Of a stretch of 51,603 nt of DNA, positions 16,180 through 25,749 are shown piece by piece (the first letter of the stretch is position 1; every line of letters begins with the position of its first letter). Under the pieces are notes generated by a model. The model did no database searches. It was not told where the DNA came from and saw nothing but the letters and a program-made list of their open reading frames with translations. The stretch lies in assembly GCA_030540075.1 (NCBI GenBank), contig JAUNWX010000011.1, positions 1 to 51,603 of the forward strand. The letters run 5' to 3'. The stretch comes from Lachnospiraceae bacterium. Lineage in GTDB: Bacteria > Bacillota > Clostridia > Lachnospirales > Lachnospiraceae. The position numbers and the translations under genes were made by a program.

Positions 16180-17658
16180 ATGGACTATATAATTGATTAT
16201 AAAGAAATCGTGGAGCAGGCTCCGGTGGAGGAGCCTGCGCGGCAGTACTATTTTATGGACCGTGTCCGTGAGCTCGTGGAGATAAAGAAGCAGGAGGGCT
16301 ATGCGGCGCACTGTATGGTCGAGGTGATGGGCTGTCAGATGTCGGCGAAGGATGGCGAGAAGCTGCTCGGTATCCTGGAGCGCTGCGGCTACACGGTGAC
16401 GGAGGATGACCGGGATGCGGATGTGGTGCTGTTCACGACCTGCACGGTGCGGGAGAATGCGAACATGAAGCTCTACGGTCGGGTCGGTCGTCTGAAGCAT
16501 CAGTACGAGCGCCGCGACGGGATGATCATCGGGATCACCGGCTGCATGATGCAGGAGAAGGACGAGGTCGAGGGGATCCGGAAGCGTTATCCGTACGTGC
16601 GTCTCGTCTTCGGTACGCACAATGTCTACAAGCTCGCGGAGCTTCTGTACCAGACACTCGTGACCGGAAAGCGGACCTTCGAGGTGCTCGACGATACGAA
16701 GATGATCGTCGAGGAGCTGCCGAGTGACCGTCGTTACCGCTTCAAGGGCGCGGTGAACATCAGCTACGGCTGCAATAATTTCTGCACCTACTGTATCGTG
16801 CCGTACGTGCGTGGTCGGGAGAAGTCGCGGAATGCGACGGCGATCCTGCGTGAGTGCGAGCAGCTGATCGCGGATGGCTGTCTCGAGATCACCCTGCTCG
16901 GTCAGAATGTCAATTCCTATGGCAATGATATCCCGGGCAGCACGAGCTTCCCGGAGCTGCTCGCTGCCGTGGCGGAGCTGCCGGGCCTCCGGCGCGTCCG
17001 CTATATGACCTCGAACCCGAAGGATCTTTCGGATGAGCTCATCGAGGTGATGAAGACGCATCCGAACATCGAGCGGCACATTCACCTGCCGCTGCAGTCC
17101 GGCTCCAGCGCGATCCTCAAGCGCATGAACCGTCACTATACGAAGGAGAGCTACCTCGCGCTCGTGGAGAAAATCCGCCGGGAACTGCCGGATGTGGCGC
17201 TCAGCACGGATATCATCGTGGGCTTCCCGGGTGAGACCGAGGCGGACTTTCAGGATACCGTAGACGTCGTGCAGAAGGCGCAGTTCGACGCGGCTTACAC
17301 CTTCATCTACAGCAAGCGGACGGGCACGCCGGCGGCGAGCTTCGAGCAGGTGCCGGAGGAGGACGTGAAGGATCGCTTCGACCGTCTTCTGAAGGTCGTG
17401 CAGGAGAGCTCGGCGGCGAACGAGACGCGTGACCTTGGGAAGACCATGGAGGTCCTCGTCGAGGATGAGAACAAAAACCAGGAGGGCTACCTCACGGGAC
17501 GCCTCTCGAACAGCGTGCTCGTGCATTTCCCGGGCCCGAAGGAGATGATCGGCACCATGCAGATGGTGAAGCTCACGGAGTCGAAGGGCTTCTACTACTT
17601 CGGCGAGCTCGTCGGACGGCAGTCGGAAACACAGTACTGCGAGACCGGTTCAATCTAA
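16180..17658 (+). CDS. miaB: tRNA-2-methylthio-N6-dimethylallyladenosine synthase
   Basis: Radical SAM methylthiotransferase acting on i6A37 of tRNAs, the step after MiaA, which is encoded at 23.3 kb. The protein is 492 aa. The N-terminal UPF0004 domain has three cluster cysteines (MGCQMS, TTCTVREN, TGCMMQ). The radical SAM motif is C198-xxx-C202-xx-C205 (GCNNFCTYC), and a TRAM domain ends the protein. The start at 16180 has no clear RBS, but the N-terminal EPARQYYFMDRVREL is a feature of clostridial MiaB. The last residues, about SETQYCETGSI, are encoded by repeat copy E rather than by ancestral miaB sequence. Confidence 0.96.
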   Translation: MDYIIDYKEIVEQAPVEEPARQYYFMDRVRELVEIKKQEGYAAHCMVEVMGCQMSAKDGEKLLGILERCGYTVTEDDRDADVVLFTTCTVRENANMKLYGRVGRLKHQYERRDGMIIGITGCMMQEKDEVEGIRKRYPYVRLVFGTHNVYKLAELLYQTLVTGKRTFEVLDDTKMIVEELPSDRRYRFKGAVNISYGCNNFCTYCIVPYVRGREKSRNATAILRECEQLIADGCLEITLLGQNVNSYGNDIPGSTSFPELLAAVAELPGLRRVRYMTSNPKDLSDELIEVMKTHPNIERHIHLPLQSGSSAILKRMNRHYTKESYLALVEKIRRELPDVALSTDIIVGFPGETEADFQDTVDVVQKAQFDAAYTFIYSKRTGTPAASFEQVPEEDVKDRFDRLLKVVQESSAANETRDLGKTMEVLVEDENKNQEGYLTGRLSNSVLVHFPGPKEMIGTMQMVKLTESKGFYYFGELVGRQSETQYCETGSI

Positions 17659-17826
17659 GCCAGGGACCCTAAGCGGCACTAGGCCCTCTGCAATCGCTGA
17701 GTTTTCTTCATGAAAACTCAGCGTTGCTAGAGGGTGCTAAGGAAAATGTACCAAGTGCCGCTAAGGGGACCTGACTTGATTTCACACGGTCTCTACGTAT
17801 GGCTTCCGCCTGCTGTCCGCCGAGCT
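17606..17826 (+). repeat. Full copy (E) of the large hairpin repeat family, overlapping the miaB 3' end
   Basis: The outer arms 17606-17626 and 17806-17826 are complementary apart from a few mismatches, with the left arm lying inside miaB codons. The core matches copy C closely: GAGACCG/CGGTCTC, GCCAGGGACCCT against AGGGGACCTGAC (a G-C to A-T swap relative to copy C), AGCGGCACT/AGTGCCGCT and CTGAGTTTTC/GAAAACTCAG. One arm of the CCCTCTGCAA stem has an extra base (TTGCTAGAGGG), and the GGAAAA loop is shorter, so this copy is partly decayed. Confidence 0.88.
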
Positions 17827-17948
17827 ACGCCTTGACTTAACGACGTTTCAACAGTGACGGGCGGAAGGCAGATGTGTGTATTGGCCCCGGCAGCGGGCGG
17901 AATGGAAGACAGAAGGACCTGCGGGCAGCAGGCAGCGAAAGGAAACAG

Positions 17949-20741
17949 ATGGCTGAGAAAAAGTTGTCGCCGATGATGGCGGAGTACCTCGAAACCAAAA
18001 AGCAGTATCCGGACTGCATCCTCTTTTATCGCATCGGCGATTTCTACGAGATGTTCTATGAGGATGCGAAGACGGCGTCGTCGGTGCTGGACCTGGTGCT
18101 GACGGGCAAGGACTGCGGACAGGCGGAGCGGGCACCGATGTGCGGCATCCCGTTCCATGCGGCGGACAGCTATGTGACGCGTCTCGTGGGCGCGGGCTAC
18201 AAGGTGGCCATCGCGGAGCAGCTCGAGGATCCGAAGCTCGCGAAGGGACTGGTGAAGAGAGGGGTCATCCGCGTGGTGACACCGGGAACATTGACCGCCG
18301 AGCAGGGGCTCGATGAGACGAAGAACAACTTCCTCATGAGCATCTTCTACGATGCGTCGGGCTTCGGCGTCAGCAGCGTCGATGTGTCGACCGGTGAGTT
18401 CCTGACGACGACCTGCGGCACGGTGAAGGAGGTGCTCGATGAGCTGAGCCGCTTCCAGCCGGCGGAGATCGTGTGCAATCAGGCGTTTATGATCTCGGGC
18501 GCGGACACGGATTTCATCAAGGACCGCTTCAATCTGATTATCACGGAGCTCGAGGATTCTGTATACAAGGACGAGGCGGCGACGAAGCTGCTTGAGGAGC
18601 ATTTCCATGCGAGCATCCAGGGGATCGGCCTCGCGGACCGGGACCTCGCGCGTCTGAGCGCCGCGGCGGCACTGCACTATGTTTATGAGACGCAGAAGAA
18701 CACCGTCGCGCATATCTCGAACATCCGCTACTACGCAAGCAGCCAGTATATGATCATCGACACCGCGACGCAGCGGAACCTCGAGCTCATCGAGACGATG
18801 CGGGAGAAGAAAAAGCGCGGGACGCTGCTCTGGGTCCTCGACAAGACCCGGACCGCGATGGGCGCACGTATGCTCCGGCGCTTCCTCGAGCAGCCGCTCA
18901 TCGACCGGGCGCAGATCCTCGCGCGGCAGGACGCCATCGAGGAGCTCTGCGGGCACTATATCGACCGCGAGGAGATGTCCGAGTACCTGAACACCGTCTA
19001 CGATTTCGAGCGTCTGCTCGGAAAGATCTGCTATAAGACGGCGAATCCGCGCGACCTCATCGCCTTCAAGCAGTCGCTCCGTATGCTGCCGGATATCCGG
19101 CAGGAGCTCGGGCTCTTCGAGTCCCCGCTCATGAAGGAGATCCACGAGGGCATCGACGAGATGCAGGAGCTCTACCAGATGATCGACCAGGCGATCGTGG
19201 AGGATCCGCCGGTCTCGAGCCGTGATGGCGGGATCATTCGCGAGGGCTACCACGAGGAGGCGGACCGCTACATGCAGTCGAAGCTGAACGGTAAGCAGTG
19301 GCTCGCGGAGCTCGAGCAGCGGGAGCGGGAGCGCACGGGCATCAAGACCCTGAAAGTGAAGTTCAACCGTATCTTCGGCTACTGCATCGAGGTGACGAAC
19401 AGCTTCAAGGACCTCGTGCCGGCGGACTATATCCGGAAGCAGACCCTGACGGGCGCGGAGCGCTACACGACGGAGGAGCTCGAGAAGCTCCAGAATGAGA
19501 TCCTCGGTGCGGAGGAGAAGCTGCACCAGCTCGAGTACGAGCTTTTCTGTGATGTGCGGGATACCATCGCGGAGAACGTGCAGCGTGTGCAGAAGACCTC
19601 GCATTATGTGGCGCTGCTCGACTGCCTGATCTCGCTTTCGAAGGTCGCGACGAGCAACAACTACTGCCGTCCGGAGATCAACGAGGCGGGGCGTATCGAC
19701 ATCAAGGATGGGCGTCATCCGGTCATCGAGAAGCTCCTCCAGGATGGGATGTTTGTGACCAATGATACCCGCCTCGACGATACGACGGACCGGATCGCCA
19801 TCATCACCGGACCGAATATGGCCGGTAAGTCGACCTACATGCGGCAGGTGGCGCTGATCGTGCTGATGGCGAGCATCGGCTCCTTCGTGCCGGCGAGCCA
19901 CGCGGACATCTCGATCTGCGACCGCATCTTCACGCGGGTCGGCGCAAGCGACGACCTCGCGTCCGGGCAGTCGACCTTCATGGTGGAGATGAACGAGGTG
20001 GCGAACATCCTCCGGAATGCGACGACGAAGTCGCTGCTGATCCTCGACGAGATCGGCCGCGGTACCTCGACCTTCGACGGCCTCAGCATCGCCTGGGCCG
20101 TGGTCGAGTACATCGCGAAGGTCGTTCGGGCGAAGACCCTCTTCGCCACCCATTACCACGAGCTCACCGAGCTCGAGGGACGGCTGGACGGCGTCAACAA
20201 TTACTGTATCGCGGTCACCAACCACGATCAGGACATCGTGTTCCTGCGGAAGATCATCCCTGGGGGCGCCGACCAGTCGTACGGCATCGACGTGGCGAGT
20301 CTCGCCGGCGTGCCGCGCCCGGTCATCGACCGGGCGAAGGAGATCGCCGCGGAGCTCAGCGACGCGGATATCCTCGCGAAGGCGCGCGAGCTCGACCGCG
20401 AGCCGGGCTTCCGTCAGGAAAGCCTCGCGCTCGAGGAGAGCGGCGCCGGCGCGGACGGAGACCTGGCCTTCGGTGCAGGGGATGCGACGAAGGGCATGGT
20501 CGCGGAGCGGCAGCCGGGTGCGGCAGCACAGCCGGGCAATGCTGCGGCCGCAGCAGGCACCACAGCCGGCGGCACAAGTCCGGCAGCAGGAGCAGCAGCT
20601 GTCCCAGCTGCCGAACCGGCGCTCCCGGCCTCAATCCGCGACGCCATCGACTACCTCCGCGCCATCGACATCAACCACATGACCCCACTCGACGCCATGA
20701 ACACCCTCTACGAACTGAAGGATCGCTTCAAACTGTCCTGA
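17949..20741 (+). CDS. mutS: DNA mismatch repair protein MutS
   Basis: Recognises mismatches and recruits MutL. The protein is 930 aa from ATG 17949, which has AAAGGA upstream; an earlier in-frame ATG at 17874 would add 25 atypical residues. The mismatch-reading FYE motif is at 32-34 (GDFYEMF), Walker A is GPNMAGKS at 621-628, and LLILDEIGRGTSTFDG and FATHYHELTELE are Walker B and the H-loop region. An Ala/Gly/Pro-rich linker at about 841-894 separates the ATPase from the C-terminal helical tip (IRDAIDYLRAIDINHMTPLDA). mutL follows after a 168-bp gap containing palindromes. Confidence 0.97.
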   Translation: MAEKKLSPMMAEYLETKKQYPDCILFYRIGDFYEMFYEDAKTASSVLDLVLTGKDCGQAERAPMCGIPFHAADSYVTRLVGAGYKVAIAEQLEDPKLAKGLVKRGVIRVVTPGTLTAEQGLDETKNNFLMSIFYDASGFGVSSVDVSTGEFLTTTCGTVKEVLDELSRFQPAEIVCNQAFMISGADTDFIKDRFNLIITELEDSVYKDEAATKLLEEHFHASIQGIGLADRDLARLSAAAALHYVYETQKNTVAHISNIRYYASSQYMIIDTATQRNLELIETMREKKKRGTLLWVLDKTRTAMGARMLRRFLEQPLIDRAQILARQDAIEELCGHYIDREEMSEYLNTVYDFERLLGKICYKTANPRDLIAFKQSLRMLPDIRQELGLFESPLMKEIHEGIDEMQELYQMIDQAIVEDPPVSSRDGGIIREGYHEEADRYMQSKLNGKQWLAELEQRERERTGIKTLKVKFNRIFGYCIEVTNSFKDLVPADYIRKQTLTGAERYTTEELEKLQNEILGAEEKLHQLEYELFCDVRDTIAENVQRVQKTSHYVALLDCLISLSKVATSNNYCRPEINEAGRIDIKDGRHPVIEKLLQDGMFVTNDTRLDDTTDRIAIITGPNMAGKSTYMRQVALIVLMASIGSFVPASHADISICDRIFTRVGASDDLASGQSTFMVEMNEVANILRNATTKSLLILDEIGRGTSTFDGLSIAWAVVEYIAKVVRAKTLFATHYHELTELEGRLDGVNNYCIAVTNHDQDIVFLRKIIPGGADQSYGIDVASLAGVPRPVIDRAKEIAAELSDADILAKARELDREPGFRQESLALEESGAGADGDLAFGAGDATKGMVAERQPGAAAQPGNAAAAAGTTAGGTSPAAGAAAVPAAEPALPASIRDAIDYLRAIDINHMTPLDAMNTLYELKDRFKLS

Positions 20742-20757
20742 CCTCCCGGGCGGCCAA

Positions 20758-20856
20758 GGGGTCAGACCCACGCTTACCGCCTGGTATCACGTAGATTTAG
20801 CAAGAAGGGGGTCTGACCCCGGTAACCAAAGGACGTCACAAGGGGGTCTGACCCCC
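20758..20856. repeat. Three palindromic repeats of the GGGGTCTGACCCC type in the mutS-mutL gap
   Basis: GGGGTCAGACCC (20758-20769), GGGGGTCTGACCCC (20807-20820) and GGGGGTCTGACCCCC (20842-20856). Each is self-palindromic, and neighbours can pair with each other. No transposase gene is nearby. In other bacteria this kind of palindrome resembles REP-type elements; that link is by analogy only. Confidence 0.75.
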
Positions 20857-20909
20857 TTTGACTTCCGGGAACGATCAGCGCTCCGACTCTATGAACCGAG
20901 GAATGACAC

Positions 20910-23243
20910 ATGAAAATCAACATTTTAAGTGATGAGACCATCAATCAGATTGCGGCGGGCGAGGTAATCGAGCGGCCGCTCAGCGTCGTGAAGGAGCTCC
21001 TCGAGAACGCCATCGATGCCGGCAGCACCGCGGTATCCGTCGAGATCCGCGACGGCGGCATCTCCATGATCCGCGTGACGGACAACGGCGGCGGCATCGC
21101 AGAGGAGGACGTGCGCAATGCCTTCGTCCGCCATGCCACCTCGAAGATCCGCGATGCCCGCGACCTTCTCAGCATTCAGACACTCGGCTTCCGCGGTGAG
21201 GCCCTCGCCTCCATCGCCAGTGTCGCCCGCGTCGAGCTGATCACGAAGACCCCGGGCGCCCTCATGGCCGTGCACTACCAGATCGAAGGCGGCGTCGAGA
21301 AGGATTTCGCCCAGATCGGCGCACCCGACGGCACCACCTTCATCGTCCGGGACCTCTTTAAAAACGTTCCGGCCCGCCGCAAGTTCCTGAAAAGTCCGCA
21401 GGCCGAAGCTGCCCGGATCCAGGATATCCTGGAGAAAGAAGCATTGGCCCACCCGGAGGTCGCCTTCCGCTACCTGCAGGACGGCCGCCAGCTCCTCGCG
21501 ACGCTCGGCAACGGCTCCCTCCTGGACGTGATCTACTCGATCTACGGCCGCGACGTCACGAACCAGCTCATCACCGTGAACCGCGCCTACCAGCGCTCGA
21601 CCCTCACCGGGCTCCCGGCGGTCACCGTCCGCGGCTTCATCGGAAAGCCCGTCATCACCCGTGCGAACCGGAACTTCGAGCTCTACTTCGTGAACGAGCG
21701 CTTCGTGAAGAACCCGATGATCATGAAGGCCATCGAGGACGGCTACCGTGCCTTCCTCATGCAGCACAAGTTTCCGTTCGTCGTCCTGATGATCGACGTG
21801 AACCCGGAAATCGTCGACGTGAACGTGCACCCGCAGAAGCTCGAGGTGCGCTTCTCCGACGGCATGCTCATCTATAACTCCGTCCTCGACGCCGTGCAGA
21901 ACGCCCTCCGCCAGACGGAGCTGATCGTAAACACGGATCTGGACAATGCAGACGGCGGCAGGGGCGCACACGCCGCCGCTTCGACCGGTAGCGGAAGTAC
22001 CGTGCCGACGCCCCCGGCCATGCCGCACGTCGAGCCGTTTGAAAAGAAGCGCGTGGAAGAGACCCGCGAAGCCTACGCGGAAGCCCTCCGCCCGCAGCTG
22101 AACCCGGAAGCCGCCCCGAAGGAGGACATCTACCTCCAGAGACAGTCCCGCATGGCCAGCAGCGGAAGCCGCGACGGACTCCACGAGCGCAGAAGCGAAG
22201 CTTCGATGGCGCAGACCAGCACCGCAGCTGCCGACCGCAACAGCTTCCGTACCTCTCCGAACGAGCACAACAGTGGCTTCACGCTGAAGGATTTCGACCG
22301 CTCGATGGAAGAAGTGCGACGCGATAACCCGGCGTATATGCAGAGCGCAACCGGAGAATCCGCATCGGCTGATCTCATGACTGCCGCAGGAGAACAGAAA
22401 GCTACTTTTGCTGAACGTCTTTCAACAGATGATGTTTCAGTCACGAATGACATTCAGGCAGCAGCTGAAACGAACGACGCTTCGGTGCCGCACGATGCGA
22501 AGGAAGCAGGCAACACATCTGCGATTTCTGCCACTTCGGAAGAGAAGAGTATCGCTGCCGATGGCGCGTCATCCGCGTCACCGGAGACCACCGCAGCCGC
22601 GCCCGCACCGCAAAAGCCGGAGCAGGAAACCCTGTTCTCGGAGCGCTTTCTGAGTGAGCAGGCGCGCACCGCGCATCGCATTATCGGCCAGGTCTTCGAG
22701 ACCTACTGGCTCGTCGAGTACGGCGACAAGCTCTACATCATCGACCAGCACGCCGCCCACGAGAAGGTGAACTTCGAGCGCATGATGAAGCGCCTCCGCG
22801 AGAAAAAGCCGGCCAGCCAGTACCTGAACCCACCGATTCTCCTGACCCTGACCGCCGACGAAGCCCGCGTCCTCGAGGAGCACATGAGCTACTTCGAGCA
22901 GCTCGGCTACGTGATTTCCGGACTCGGCGATCGCGACTACAGCATCTCCGCCATCCCGACCGACCTCCCGGAGCTCGGAAAGAAGGAGCTCCTCCTCGAG
23001 ATCCTCGACGAGCTCACCGACGAAGCCGGCATGACGACCCCGGACACCATCTACGACAAAATCGCCTCGATGTCCTGTAAGGCTGCCGTCAAGGGCAATA
23101 ATAAACTGAGCCTCATGGAAGCCGACGCCCTCATCGGAGAGCTCCTGACCCTCGAGAACCCGTACGCCTGTCCGCACGGCCGCCCGACAATCATTTCGAT
23201 GTCGAAGACGGAACTGGAAAAGAAGTTTAAGCGCATCGTTTAG
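20910..23243 (+). CDS. mutL: DNA mismatch repair protein MutL (endonuclease type)
   Basis: Works with MutS, with its own nicking activity as in bacteria lacking MutH. The protein is 777 aa. The GHKL ATPase N-terminus has IAAGEVIERPLSVVKELLENAIDAG, DNGGGI and LGFRGEALASIASV. The C-terminal endonuclease motif DQHAAHEKVNFE begins at D612, and the metal-site motif CPHGRP begins at C754. A linker from about 345 to 575 is unusually long and rich in Ala/Ser/Thr/Glu. ATG 20910 follows GAGGAA. miaA starts 22 nt after the stop. Confidence 0.97.
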   Translation: MKINILSDETINQIAAGEVIERPLSVVKELLENAIDAGSTAVSVEIRDGGISMIRVTDNGGGIAEEDVRNAFVRHATSKIRDARDLLSIQTLGFRGEALASIASVARVELITKTPGALMAVHYQIEGGVEKDFAQIGAPDGTTFIVRDLFKNVPARRKFLKSPQAEAARIQDILEKEALAHPEVAFRYLQDGRQLLATLGNGSLLDVIYSIYGRDVTNQLITVNRAYQRSTLTGLPAVTVRGFIGKPVITRANRNFELYFVNERFVKNPMIMKAIEDGYRAFLMQHKFPFVVLMIDVNPEIVDVNVHPQKLEVRFSDGMLIYNSVLDAVQNALRQTELIVNTDLDNADGGRGAHAAASTGSGSTVPTPPAMPHVEPFEKKRVEETREAYAEALRPQLNPEAAPKEDIYLQRQSRMASSGSRDGLHERRSEASMAQTSTAAADRNSFRTSPNEHNSGFTLKDFDRSMEEVRRDNPAYMQSATGESASADLMTAAGEQKATFAERLSTDDVSVTNDIQAAAETNDASVPHDAKEAGNTSAISATSEEKSIAADGASSASPETTAAAPAPQKPEQETLFSERFLSEQARTAHRIIGQVFETYWLVEYGDKLYIIDQHAAHEKVNFERMMKRLREKKPASQYLNPPILLTLTADEARVLEEHMSYFEQLGYVISGLGDRDYSISAIPTDLPELGKKELLLEILDELTDEAGMTTPDTIYDKIASMSCKAAVKGNNKLSLMEADALIGELLTLENPYACPHGRPTIISMSKTELEKKFKRIV

Positions 23244-23265
23244 TGAGGCCGAAAGGAATTATGAA

Positions 23266-24330
23266 ATGAATGTTGATTTCAGCAGAAAGCCCCTCATCAT
23301 CCTCGCCGGCCCGACGGCGGTGGGGAAGACGAGCACCTCGGTGGCGCTGGCGAAAGCGATCGACGGTGAGATCGTCTCGGCGGACTCCGTCCAGGTCTAC
23401 CGCGGCCTCGACATCGGCTCCGCGAAGGTGACGCTGCAGGAAATGGACGGTGTGCCGCACCACCTCATCGACGTCATCGACGTCGACAGTGATTATGATG
23501 TCCAGACCTTCCAGCAGATGGCGTCGGAAGCCATCGACGGCATCTACCGGCGCGGTCACATCCCGATCCTCGTCGGCGGCACCGGCTTCTATATCCAGGC
23601 GCTTCTCTACGGCATCGACTTCACGGAGGAAGACGATGCGAAGCATCAGGAAGTCTCGGCCCGCCTCCAGGCGATCGCCGACCAGCCGGGCGGAGCAGAA
23701 CAGCTCTACGCGCGCCTCCGCGAGATCGACCCGGCGTCGACCGAGAAGATCCACGCCCATAATATCCGCCGCGTGATCCGTGCGCTCAGCTTTTATGAGC
23801 TCCACGGCAGCCCGATCTCCGCGCACAACGAAGAGGAGAGCAGGAAGACCGCCATCTACGACAGCGTCTTCTTCGTCCTGAACGACGAGCGCGAGAAGCT
23901 CTACCAGCGCATCAACCAGCGCGTCGAGGGCATGCTGCAGGACGGCCTCCTCGACGAGTGCATCCGGCTCCGTGCCCGGAACCTGCCGCCGGAGCGCACC
24001 TCGATGAAGGGCATCGGCTACCGCGAAGTCCTCGCGGCGCTTGACTCGATCCTCGCGTATCTGAAGGGCATTTCCCCTGAAGAAGCGTCGAAATGCCACG
24101 TTTCCGAAGCCGAACTCCGGGCCCTCCCGCTTGAAACCCCGGAGAATCGTGTTATAATGGCTCAGGCTGTCGCTAAGATCCAGCAGAACTCGCGGAATTA
24201 TGCGAAGCGCCAGCTCACCTGGTTCCGCCGCGAGCGCGACGTCCACTGGGTCGAGCTTCAGAATTTTGAATATAAGAAGGAAAAGATAGTAGAATGGATA
24301 ATCGAGACATGTTCCGTGCACTGGGCATAA
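23266..24330 (+). CDS. miaA: tRNA dimethylallyltransferase
   Basis: Transfers a dimethylallyl group to A37 of tRNAs reading UNN codons, making the substrate of MiaB. The protein is 354 aa, slightly longer than the usual ~310 because of an extended C-terminus. P-loop GPTAVGKT is at 15-22, followed by EIVSADSVQVYRGLDIGSAK, PILVGGTGFYIQALLYG and RNYAKRQLTWFRR, all family landmarks. AAAGGA lies upstream of ATG 23266. The mutS-mutL-miaA order is common. The 3' end overlaps the next gene by 37 nt. Confidence 0.97.
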   Translation: MNVDFSRKPLIILAGPTAVGKTSTSVALAKAIDGEIVSADSVQVYRGLDIGSAKVTLQEMDGVPHHLIDVIDVDSDYDVQTFQQMASEAIDGIYRRGHIPILVGGTGFYIQALLYGIDFTEEDDAKHQEVSARLQAIADQPGGAEQLYARLREIDPASTEKIHAHNIRRVIRALSFYELHGSPISAHNEEESRKTAIYDSVFFVLNDEREKLYQRINQRVEGMLQDGLLDECIRLRARNLPPERTSMKGIGYREVLAALDSILAYLKGISPEEASKCHVSEAELRALPLETPENRVIMAQAVAKIQQNSRNYAKRQLTWFRRERDVHWVELQNFEYKKEKIVEWIIETCSVHWA

Positions 24331-25574
24331 AGGAAGAAGTATATACACTCTGTGAGGAGGCCCTCGCCGACCTCCGTGAGCGCTTCGAGGAGATCGACAG
24401 TATCGCCGAGTACAATCAGCTGAAGGTCGTGAAGGCCTTCCAGGACGCACACGTATCCGAGGCGCATCTCTATGGCACCACCGGCTACGGCTACGACGAT
24501 ATCGGTCGTGATACCCTCGAGCAGGTATATGCCAATGTCTTCGGCACCGAGGATGCACTCGTCCGCTCACAGATCACCTCCGGTACACACGCGCTCGGCA
24601 TCGCCCTCGCCGGCAACACCCATCCGGGTGACGAGATCCTCTGCCCGGCCGGCGGCCCGTATGACACCCTCGAGGAGATCATCGGTATCCGCCCATCCAC
24701 CGGCAGCCTCGCCGAGTACGGCATTACCTACCGCCAGGTGGACCTGCTGCCGGACGGCGGCTTCGACTACGACGGCATCCGTGCCGCCATCAACGAGCGC
24801 ACGCATCTCGTCGAGATCCAGCGCTCGAAGGGCTACGCAAGCCGCGATACCTTCTCTCCGGAGCAGATCGGCGAGCTCATCGCCTTCGTGAAGTCCATCA
24901 AGCCGGACGTGATCTGCATGGTCGATAACTGCTACGGTGAGTTCACCCGCCGTGAGGAGCCGTCCCTGTACGGTGCCGACATGGTCGTGGGCTCCCTCAT
25001 CAAGAACCCGGGCGGCGGACTCGCGCCACTCGGCGGTTACATCGCCGGCACAAAGGACTGCGTCGAGCGTGCCGCCGTACGTCTCACGACCCCGGGCCTC
25101 GGGAAGGAAGTCGGTGCTTCCCTCGACAACAACAAGCTGTTTTACCAGGGTCTCTTCATGTCCCCGGTCATCACAGCCAATGCTGAGAAAACCGCCATCT
25201 TCGCCGCAAAGGTGTATGAGCGCTTAGGCTTCCAGTGCCACCCGAGTGCAGACACCACCCGTTACGACATCATCCAGGCCATCACCCTCGGCTCCGAGGA
25301 GGCCATGGTCGCGTTCTGCCAGGGCATCCAGGCAGCCGCACCGATCGACAGCTTCGTCACTCCGTATCCGGATGATATGCCGGGCTACGACAGCAAGGTC
25401 ATCATGGCAGCCGGCGCCTTCGTCCAGGGCAGCTCCATCGAGCTCTCTGCCGACGGCCCGATCCGTGCCCCGTACAACGTCTACTTCCAGGGCGGCCTCA
25501 CCTGGTACCACGGAAAGCTCGGCATCATGATGTCCGTACAGAAGATGCTGGAAAAGGGCCTCATCACGATTTAA
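24294..25574 (+). CDS. PLP-dependent methionine gamma-lyase family protein (aluminium-resistance type)
   Basis: Fold-type I PLP enzyme of the YnbB/COG4100 group, 426 aa, often named methionine gamma-lyase family or aluminium resistance protein; its real substrate is not settled. The likely PLP lysine is K237 in SLIKNPGGGLAP. SQITSGTHALGIAL and CMVDNCYGEFTR are further cofactor-site stretches, and HVSEAHLYGTTGYGYDDIGRD is typical. The start at 24294 lies inside the end of miaA (37-nt overlap), with AAGGAAAAG upstream. The gene follows miaA in many clostridia and is read with it here. A hairpin terminator follows. Confidence 0.9.
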   Translation: MDNRDMFRALGIKEEVYTLCEEALADLRERFEEIDSIAEYNQLKVVKAFQDAHVSEAHLYGTTGYGYDDIGRDTLEQVYANVFGTEDALVRSQITSGTHALGIALAGNTHPGDEILCPAGGPYDTLEEIIGIRPSTGSLAEYGITYRQVDLLPDGGFDYDGIRAAINERTHLVEIQRSKGYASRDTFSPEQIGELIAFVKSIKPDVICMVDNCYGEFTRREEPSLYGADMVVGSLIKNPGGGLAPLGGYIAGTKDCVERAAVRLTTPGLGKEVGASLDNNKLFYQGLFMSPVITANAEKTAIFAAKVYERLGFQCHPSADTTRYDIIQAITLGSEEAMVAFCQGIQAAAPIDSFVTPYPDDMPGYDSKVIMAAGAFVQGSSIELSADGPIRAPYNVYFQGGLTWYHGKLGIMMSVQKMLEKGLITI

Positions 25575-25654
25575 GCGATGTTCTACCTGCATCATCACGG
25601 AACATCTCCGGATCGCAGGAGAATTCTTAAAAATTCAAGACACAGAATCATCAC

Positions 25655-25686
25655 AAAACCGTAAACTCTTAGGCGTTTACGGTTTT
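25655..25686 (+). terminator. Hairpin terminator after the PLP-enzyme gene
   Basis: AAAACCGTAAAC (25655-25666) pairs perfectly with GTTTACGGTTTT (25675-25686) around an 8-nt loop. A-run and T-run flanks make it usable from either strand. Confidence 0.8.
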
Positions 25687-25704
25687 GCTGCTTTATGTTA
25701 GAAT
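25676..25704 (+). promoter_or_regulatory. Promoter of radC, overlapping the preceding terminator
   Basis: TTTACG (25676-25681), 17 bp, TAGAAT (25699-25704). The -35 box is the right half of the terminator stem. Confidence 0.55.
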
Positions 25705-25749
25705 AAGGCATCGTGGGCTCCATGTTCTTCCCTGGGACAAGGAGTAAAT

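Noticed and set aside
17793-20225. Open reading frame of 810 codons on the minus strand
   Set aside because: It is antisense to mutS, follows its codon periodicity, has no plausible RBS and an unnatural composition (Leu/Arg/His/Asp).
20758-20856. Palindromes in the mutS-mutL gap as terminators
   Set aside because: None is followed by a convincing T-run (only CCCTTTG after the third), unlike the related pair at 33754. Kept as repeats.
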